A DNA stretch of 63,002 nucleotides from Deltaproteobacteria bacterium (GTDB lineage: Bacteria > Myxococcota_A > UBA9160 > SZUA-336). Position numbers and translations under genes: made by a program. Positions within the stretch are counted from its first letter, which is position 1. The number at the start of each line of letters is the position of its first letter. The notes beneath the pieces are model-generated. The model had not been told where the DNA came from and searched no databases. It was given only the letters and a program-made list of their open reading frames with translations. Where the stretch lies: positions 1 to 63,002 of the forward strand of contig JAFDDB010000006.1 in the NCBI GenBank assembly GCA_019311115.1, given 5' to 3'. This document shows positions 58,824 to 63,002 of the stretch, piece by piece.

Positions 58824-58829
58824 AGCGTA
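58824..58829 (-). promoter_or_regulatory. -10-like TACGCT (minus strand) before DUF4212 gene
   Basis: Minus-strand TACGCT ends 7 nt before ATG 58816; leaderless arrangement. Confidence 0.35.
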
Positions 58830-58861
58830 GACCCGATCGGCCGGCGAGGACAAGAGCCGCT

Positions 58862-59593
58862 TCACCCGGAGCGCTCCGCGATCTGCCGCAGGCGCTCCAC
58901 GCCGATCACGCCGAGCGCGATCTGCAGGTTGAACGAGGGAATGAAGCCGCCCATGGGCACGCGGAGCACGCGGTCACTGTCTGCGAGCACGTCCTGCGGA
59001 ATGCCCTGCGCCTCGCCGCCCACGACGAAGAGCACGGGGCCCGTCAGGTCCACGTCCCAGGGGGACGTGTCACCGCTGTTCTCTACCGCCAGGATCGCGT
59101 GGCCGGCCTTGCGGCCGCGGGAGATGGCGTCACGCGCATCGGACCAGAACACCGGCATGTACCAGTCGGCGCGCATCGATGCACGCGTCGCCGCGCGCCG
59201 CCCGGCATGGTCGAGGTGCGGCGCGTCGATCACGATCGCTTCGGCTCCGGATCCCTCGGCGGTGCGGATCGCCACACCGGCGTTCGTCGGGTAGGCGACT
59301 CCCGTCAGCACCCAGAGGGCGCCACCCCGCTCGAGCGCATCGTCGAGAGACGCCTCGGGATCGCGGCCGCGGAGCGCGAGCAGCGGAGACGGCGCTCCGG
59401 TCGAGGTCATGCGGCGGATCACCGCCGCGCTCACGCGCCGGACGGGCACGCCCCGCGCCCGCGCACGCTCGAGCGTACCGGCGACCTGCTCCTCGGGCGC
59501 GCCGTCCTCGACGAGCAGCGTGCCGAGCCGCTCTCCGGCGTCGAGCGCCGCGCAGATCTCGTCCGCGCCGCGAAGCTGGCCGATCCCGGTCAT
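58862..59593 (-). CDS. SpoU/TrmH-family RNA methyltransferase
   Basis: 243 residues from ATG 59593. Motif 1 NAGVAIRTAEGSGAEAIVI, motif 2 FVVGGEAQGIPQDVLADSDRVLRVPM (broken: FVVGGEAQGIPQDVL, ADSDRVLRVPM) and motif 3 region FNLQIALGVIGVERL, a variant of S-L-N-V-S-V-A. It is predicted to be a SAM-dependent, trefoil-knot 2'-O-methyltransferase of tRNA or rRNA. I chose ATG 59593 because a minus-strand TAGAGT lies 5 nt upstream and the family start is near. Motif 3 lacks the usual Ser-Leu-Asn, which may affect activity. Confidence 0.85.
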   Translation of the reverse strand: MTGIGQLRGADEICAALDAGERLGTLLVEDGAPEEQVAGTLERARARGVPVRRVSAAVIRRMTSTGAPSPLLALRGRDPEASLDDALERGGALWVLTGVAYPTNAGVAIRTAEGSGAEAIVIDAPHLDHAGRRAATRASMRADWYMPVFWSDARDAISRGRKAGHAILAVENSGDTSPWDVDLTGPVLFVVGGEAQGIPQDVLADSDRVLRVPMGGFIPSFNLQIALGVIGVERLRQIAERSG

Positions 59594-59598
59594 GCGCG

Positions 59599-59604
59599 AC
59601 TCTA
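59599..59604 (-). promoter_or_regulatory. -10-like TAGAGT (minus strand) before the RNA methyltransferase gene
   Basis: Minus-strand TAGAGT ends 5 nt before ATG 59593; leaderless arrangement. It lies in the 16-bp gap after the propeller gene. Confidence 0.35.
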
Positions 59605-59609
59605 CCGCG

Positions 59610-61439
59610 TCACGGCAGCGCGGGTGCGCAGGTCTGGGCGACGCCGCCGGGAGCCGCCCCCGCCACGCCACGCGCGATCCGCGCGGCGTCGACGATCGTG
59701 CACGCGCCGTCGCCGGACACGTCGCACTTCTCGGCGAACACCAGCAAGGCACCGCCCGCCAGCTGCACGCGGAGCGCGGTTCCATCCGCCGTCAAGACCT
59801 CGCCGTCGCCATCGACGTCTCCGCACTGGCACGCGTCGCCCACGCCGTCCGGCGGCATCGACGGTCCGACCGAGCCGGCGTCGAGCTGTGCCGCGTCCGC
59901 GGTGAGCGGACACACGTCCACCGCGTCCTGTACGCCGTCGGAGTCCTCGTCTCCGTTCGGATCGGCGAGCGCGCCGGACAGCGCGCCGCGCACGAGCAGG
60001 CTGTTCGGCGATCCGGTCGCGAAGTAGACGTCGCCCGCAGGCGCGCCGCCGGCCGTGTTCGCGTGCAGGAACATGGGTCCGGGCTGGCCCTCGGCTCCGA
60101 GCGGCCCGGACGGCTCGGTCGCGGCGAGCGTCTCGGGCGCGCCGAAACGCGACGGCAGCAGCGGGTGGGGCCGGTCCAGGTGACGAGAGTCGAACTCGAC
60201 CAGCGCCAGGCCCCCGTCGTTGAACGAGGTCGAGGCCACGAAATCGCCCGTCTCGGAGCAGCGGACCTCTGGCATGAAGCTGTACACCGAGGACACGCCC
60301 GGCGGCGGCGGGACGACGAGCGAGTTCGAGCCGTCGTGGATCACGCGGTCGCGCAGGCAGGGCAGCCCGCCCGCCGACGCGCCCGCACCGTCGTTGCACG
60401 ACGGCCGCTGCAGCGTGGGGTCGATCGAGGGAGGCGCCAGGTCGGCCAGTCCGCGCACGTCGAACGCGTAGAGCTCGCGCAGCGTGCGCGAGCTGGCCAC
60501 CGCGACCGAGCCCGTCGGGTCCACCGCGAGCGTGCGCCCGCCCGGATTCGCGTCGCCGAGCGGAATCGAGCCGAGCAGCGTCCCGGCCACGGGGTCGATG
60601 ATGTCGACGCTTCCCTGCCCGAGAACGAGCGGCGGGAAGGCGGTGTCGTGGATGCCCGCGTTCGTGACCGCGACGAGACCCCCGGGCAGCGCCGTCAAGG
60701 CGATCGGGTTCGGGTCCGAGGTGACCAGGTAGGCCGGGCTCGCGAGTGCGACGCTCGTGGCGCGCGTTCCGGACGGCGTGACCGTGTCGACGATGTCGAA
60801 CAGCAGGACGGTTCCGGGATTGAAGACGGGGTTGCTGCCGGGCGTGTCGATGTTCGACGTGGCGATCAGCAGCCGGGTTCCTACCCGCAACACGTCGGCC
60901 GTGTGGTCCGTGTCGAAGCTCGACACGGCCGCCCCGCCTCCACCGTCGACGTACTGCGTAAAGCTCCCGGTGATCGTTCGCGTGGCGGGCACCTCGTCGC
61001 GGCTCACGGTGTCGTACGTCACGTCCCAGATCGCACCCGTCACCAGGTCGAACGGGATTACGATCTCGCAGAAGGAGGCGACGATCCAGCCGCGATCTAC
61101 ACCCGGCGCGACGTTCTCGAGCGCCAGGTTGCCGATGAAGGGACTGGCCGCCGGCCCGGGCGAGCAGTCGTGGCCCGCGGCGAGCACGTGGCCCGCGCCC
61201 GTGTAGACGAGCGTCGTGGCCGGCGTCACGTCGACCTCGAGCACGCTCGGCTGGTTGATCGAGCGCGCGATCCAGGCGCGGTCCGGGTCCGAGGGGTGAA
61301 CCTCGAGCGCCGGTGGAAAGAGGGTCACGAGGGGCAGCGTGTCTACCGAGGTCGGGCCGACGTTCAGGGTGGCCGCGGACGCCGCGGCCAGCGGCAGCAG
61401 TACGAGTACAAGCCATGTGATCGCGAAACGTGGAGTCAT
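59610..61439 (-). CDS. Exported beta-propeller-like protein with thrombospondin-3 and dockerin-like calcium loops
   Basis: 609 residues from ATG 61439. Signal peptide MTPRFAITWLVLVLLPLAA followed by ASAATLNV. The central part (about 60-500) has repeating beta strands with V-A-V-T/A-S motifs (PGGLVAVTNAG, DPTGSVAVASSR), like a beta-propeller or YncE-type surface protein. The C-terminal region has thrombospondin type-3-like DPNGDEDSDGVQDAVDVCP (about 515-535) and a dockerin-like pair of loops CGDVDGDGEVLTAD and CDVSGDGACTIVD (about 550-600). Probably calcium-stabilised at the cell surface. It starts inside the stop of the TonB-dependent receptor gene (ATGA). Confidence 0.82.
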   Translation of the reverse strand: MTPRFAITWLVLVLLPLAAASAATLNVGPTSVDTLPLVTLFPPALEVHPSDPDRAWIARSINQPSVLEVDVTPATTLVYTGAGHVLAAGHDCSPGPAASPFIGNLALENVAPGVDRGWIVASFCEIVIPFDLVTGAIWDVTYDTVSRDEVPATRTITGSFTQYVDGGGGAAVSSFDTDHTADVLRVGTRLLIATSNIDTPGSNPVFNPGTVLLFDIVDTVTPSGTRATSVALASPAYLVTSDPNPIALTALPGGLVAVTNAGIHDTAFPPLVLGQGSVDIIDPVAGTLLGSIPLGDANPGGRTLAVDPTGSVAVASSRTLRELYAFDVRGLADLAPPSIDPTLQRPSCNDGAGASAGGLPCLRDRVIHDGSNSLVVPPPPGVSSVYSFMPEVRCSETGDFVASTSFNDGGLALVEFDSRHLDRPHPLLPSRFGAPETLAATEPSGPLGAEGQPGPMFLHANTAGGAPAGDVYFATGSPNSLLVRGALSGALADPNGDEDSDGVQDAVDVCPLTADAAQLDAGSVGPSMPPDGVGDACQCGDVDGDGEVLTADGTALRVQLAGGALLVFAEKCDVSGDGACTIVDAARIARGVAGAAPGGVAQTCAPALP

Positions 61440-63002
61440 CTCGTCGTCCCCCGGAGCGTCACCAGCCAGGTGCGGTCCTTCGGCAGCGGGTTGTCGAGCG
61501 AGTCGACGCGCTGCTGCTCGGTCAGGTTGGCCCACTGCACGCTCACGCTCACGGTCGAAGGGAACCAGCCGAAGCCCCGCACGCGCGAGGGCCAGACGGT
61601 GAGCCCGGCGTCGAACTGCGTGACCGAGTCGGCGGTGGCGCGCCCGGCGGGCTGGGCAAAGCGGAACGCGACCTCGTCCTCGTAGATCACCTCGGTCCAG
61701 AACCTCACGGCCGGAAATCGCAAGGTGGCGCGGCCGAAGGCCCGGTTCTCCGGCACCTGCGGGAACGAGACGCTCGAGTCCGCACTCAGCTCGGCGTCGG
61801 TCCAGGTGTAGCTCCCCGACAGGTCGAGGCGCTCGAAGAGCGTCAGCGAACCCTGTACCTCGACGCCCTGGAACCGTGCGCGCCCGGTGTTCACGGGCTC
61901 GAACGCGCCGCTCACGTTGAGGATCCACTCGATCGACTCGTCCACGCGGCGGTTGAAGTACGCCGTCTCGAAGCGGATGTCGGTGACCGTCGTGTCCCCC
62001 TCGCTCGCGAACTCGAGCCCGACGTCCCAGTTCCAGGAGTCCTCGGCGTCGAGCCTGGGATTGCCGCGAATGAACGTCCAGTCCGGGTGGAAGAGCTCGG
62101 TGAAGCTCGGCCGCCGGTAGGCGCGCAGCCAGTTGGCCTTGAGCCGCAACCCCGGCAGCAGGCGCACGATGGCGCCGATGCGCGGCAGCCAGACCGATTC
62201 GTCATCGACGCTGACGTCCTCGGTACCCAGGAACTGGCGCGACCGCACCTCGCCCGAGCTGGTGCCGGCTGCCTCGAACCCCAGCGCCGGGAAGAACCGC
62301 AGGCGATCGTCGAAGAAGCCGAACTCCTGTTGGGCGAAGAAGTTCGTCGTCCAGCGTCGCCTCGATTCCATCTCGTCACCCCGAAGGTTGGCGACGCGGA
62401 ACGCTCCCGAGACGCGGTGGCCCACGCGCGTGCCGCCGACCTTCAACGAGCGAGGCGCGTAGCGCAGCTCGACCCCGCTCTCGTTCTCCTTCGACCGGAG
62501 ACGGCTCCCGCCGACGATGTCGGGATCGATGAAGCCGCAGTCCCCGCCGGGATCGTGGAGCGAGTTGCGCTCGAAGCGCGTCCAGGCGGCAGCCTCGGCG
62601 GCGCCCGGCCCCAGCTCCGGGTCGCTCCAAGCCAGCCGAGCGAGTCCGCGCCGGTACTTCTCGTCCGACGTCGTGCAGCTGTAGTCCTCGTCGCGGGCAC
62701 CGAGCACCGGAACTCCGCCGATCGACCCCGGCTGCCCCCGGTCCTTGCGGTGGAGCAGCAGCGTGGCGTCGAGGCGCGACGTGCGGCCCGTGAGCCACGT
62801 ACCGTTCACGGTCCCCGTCTCGTCCAGGAAGTCGGCGTTCAGCCGGGTCTTCGTCGAGCTCGACTCGCCGCCCGTGAGCTCGTCGATGGTGCAGAAAGGA
62901 TTCCTCGCGCAGTCGTCTCCGCCCTCGATGTCGATCCCGTCGAGCAGGAAGCCCGTGTCGAAGCGGAAGTCGTTGTCACTGCGCAGCCGCACGTAGCTGC
63001 CG
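61436..63002 (-). CDS. TonB-dependent receptor, C-terminal part (N-terminus outside window)
   Basis: The frame is open through 63002 (reads GSYVRLRSDN at the edge). The visible 520 residues are alternating beta strands of a 22-strand barrel: WLTGRTSRLDATLLLHR, LRLKANWLRAYRRPSFTELFHP (broken: LRLKANWLRAYRRPS, FTELFHP), the conserved NPRLDAEDSWNWDVGLEF and FERLDLSGSYTWTDAELS. It imports a substrate across the outer membrane using TonB. The C-terminus ends WLVTLRGTTR, not with the usual aromatic residue, though the W-L-V-x-L-R strand is near. The plug and TonB box are off the right edge. Translationally coupled to the propeller gene. Confidence 0.9.
   Translation of the reverse strand, partial: GSYVRLRSDNDFRFDTGFLLDGIDIEGGDDCARNPFCTIDELTGGESSSTKTRLNADFLDETGTVNGTWLTGRTSRLDATLLLHRKDRGQPGSIGGVPVLGARDEDYSCTTSDEKYRRGLARLAWSDPELGPGAAEAAAWTRFERNSLHDPGGDCGFIDPDIVGGSRLRSKENESGVELRYAPRSLKVGGTRVGHRVSGAFRVANLRGDEMESRRRWTTNFFAQQEFGFFDDRLRFFPALGFEAAGTSSGEVRSRQFLGTEDVSVDDESVWLPRIGAIVRLLPGLRLKANWLRAYRRPSFTELFHPDWTFIRGNPRLDAEDSWNWDVGLEFASEGDTTVTDIRFETAYFNRRVDESIEWILNVSGAFEPVNTGRARFQGVEVQGSLTLFERLDLSGSYTWTDAELSADSSVSFPQVPENRAFGRATLRFPAVRFWTEVIYEDEVAFRFAQPAGRATADSVTQFDAGLTVWPSRVRGFGWFPSTVSVSVQWANLTEQQRVDSLDNPLPKDRTWLVTLRGTTR

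Noticed and set aside
56816-59905. 1029-codon plus-strand frame opposite symporter, DUF4212 and RNA methyltransferase
   Set aside because: Spans three real genes and their gaps; composition is Asp/Arg/His-rich shadow.
1-63002. CRISPR arrays, tRNA/rRNA genes, insertion sequences or attachment sites
   Set aside because: I saw no repeat-spacer pattern, cloverleaf, transposase or integrase anywhere in the window.

Overview
The window is GC-rich, densely coded DNA from a Gram-negative bacterium. It carries a TonB-dependent outer-membrane receptor (right edge), several lipoproteins with good lipoboxes, Aat, the TldD/PmbA pair, PilT-type ATPases and a Tat-exported MsrP with its MsrQ partner. An MJ0042-type zinc ribbon on a histidine kinase, thrombospondin-3/dockerin-like calcium loops, a fused indolepyruvate:ferredoxin oxidoreductase, a P450 and a TauD/TfdA oxygenase fit an environmental deltaproteobacterial/myxococcal-type lineage. 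That placement is inference; nothing in the sequence names the organism. I see no rRNA, tRNA, CRISPR array, insertion sequence or phage module. The longest stretch without a gene is about 206 bp (46003-46208).

Layout. 1-5.6 kb: end of a cyclase/STAND-ATPase-type TPR regulator, a DsbA-fold isomerase, a DUF4169 protein, a divergent TauD oxygenase/P450 pair and an SH3-like lipoprotein. 5.6-13.1 kb: a hybrid histidine kinase, a YciI-like protein, and the fused oxidoreductase divergent from an Lrp/AsnC regulator across an AT-rich region with a 25-bp palindrome. 13.1-18.7 kb: cytidylate-kinase-like protein, two MFS-type transporters, a serine-hydrolase remnant and an M81 (MlrC-like) peptidase. 18.8-27 kb: double-VWA protein, lipoproteins, Pcm, sulfatase, DoxX and NYN-OST-HTH protein. 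27-35.5 kb: MsrQ/MsrP, a methyltransferase, MFS transporter, two alpha/beta-hydrolase genes (the second without a serine nucleophile), an acyl-CoA synthetase and an antiporter-EIIA fusion. 35.5-40.1 kb: adenylate cyclase-TPR protein, radical SAM protein, CDF transporter, lipoprotein. 40.1-44.2 kb: a compact sugar cluster (NDP-sugar pyrophosphorylase, glucuronokinase-like GHMP kinase, divergent GH36-like glycosidase). 44.2-50.1 kb: PspC, Aat and two small proteins, PmbA/TldD, aldo/keto reductase. 50.1-59.6 kb: FKBP isomerase, two sodium:solute symporters (one with its DUF4212 partner), a PilT pair, DsbA-like protein, TetR regulator, SpoU methyltransferase. 59.6-63 kb: a calcium-loop propeller protein translationally coupled to the TonB-dependent receptor.

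How it works together. Most units are housekeeping or catabolic. The most suggestive modules are the sugar cluster, read as glycoside cleavage, then sugar 1-phosphorylation, then nucleotide-sugar formation, and the receptor-propeller pair. A window-wide regulatory theme stands out: about a dozen genes have a TAnnnT hexamer 5-9 nt before the start codon and no clear Shine-Dalgarno, as in leaderless transcripts. In the sugar cluster two opposed hexamers of this kind overlap inside a 23-bp intergenic region.
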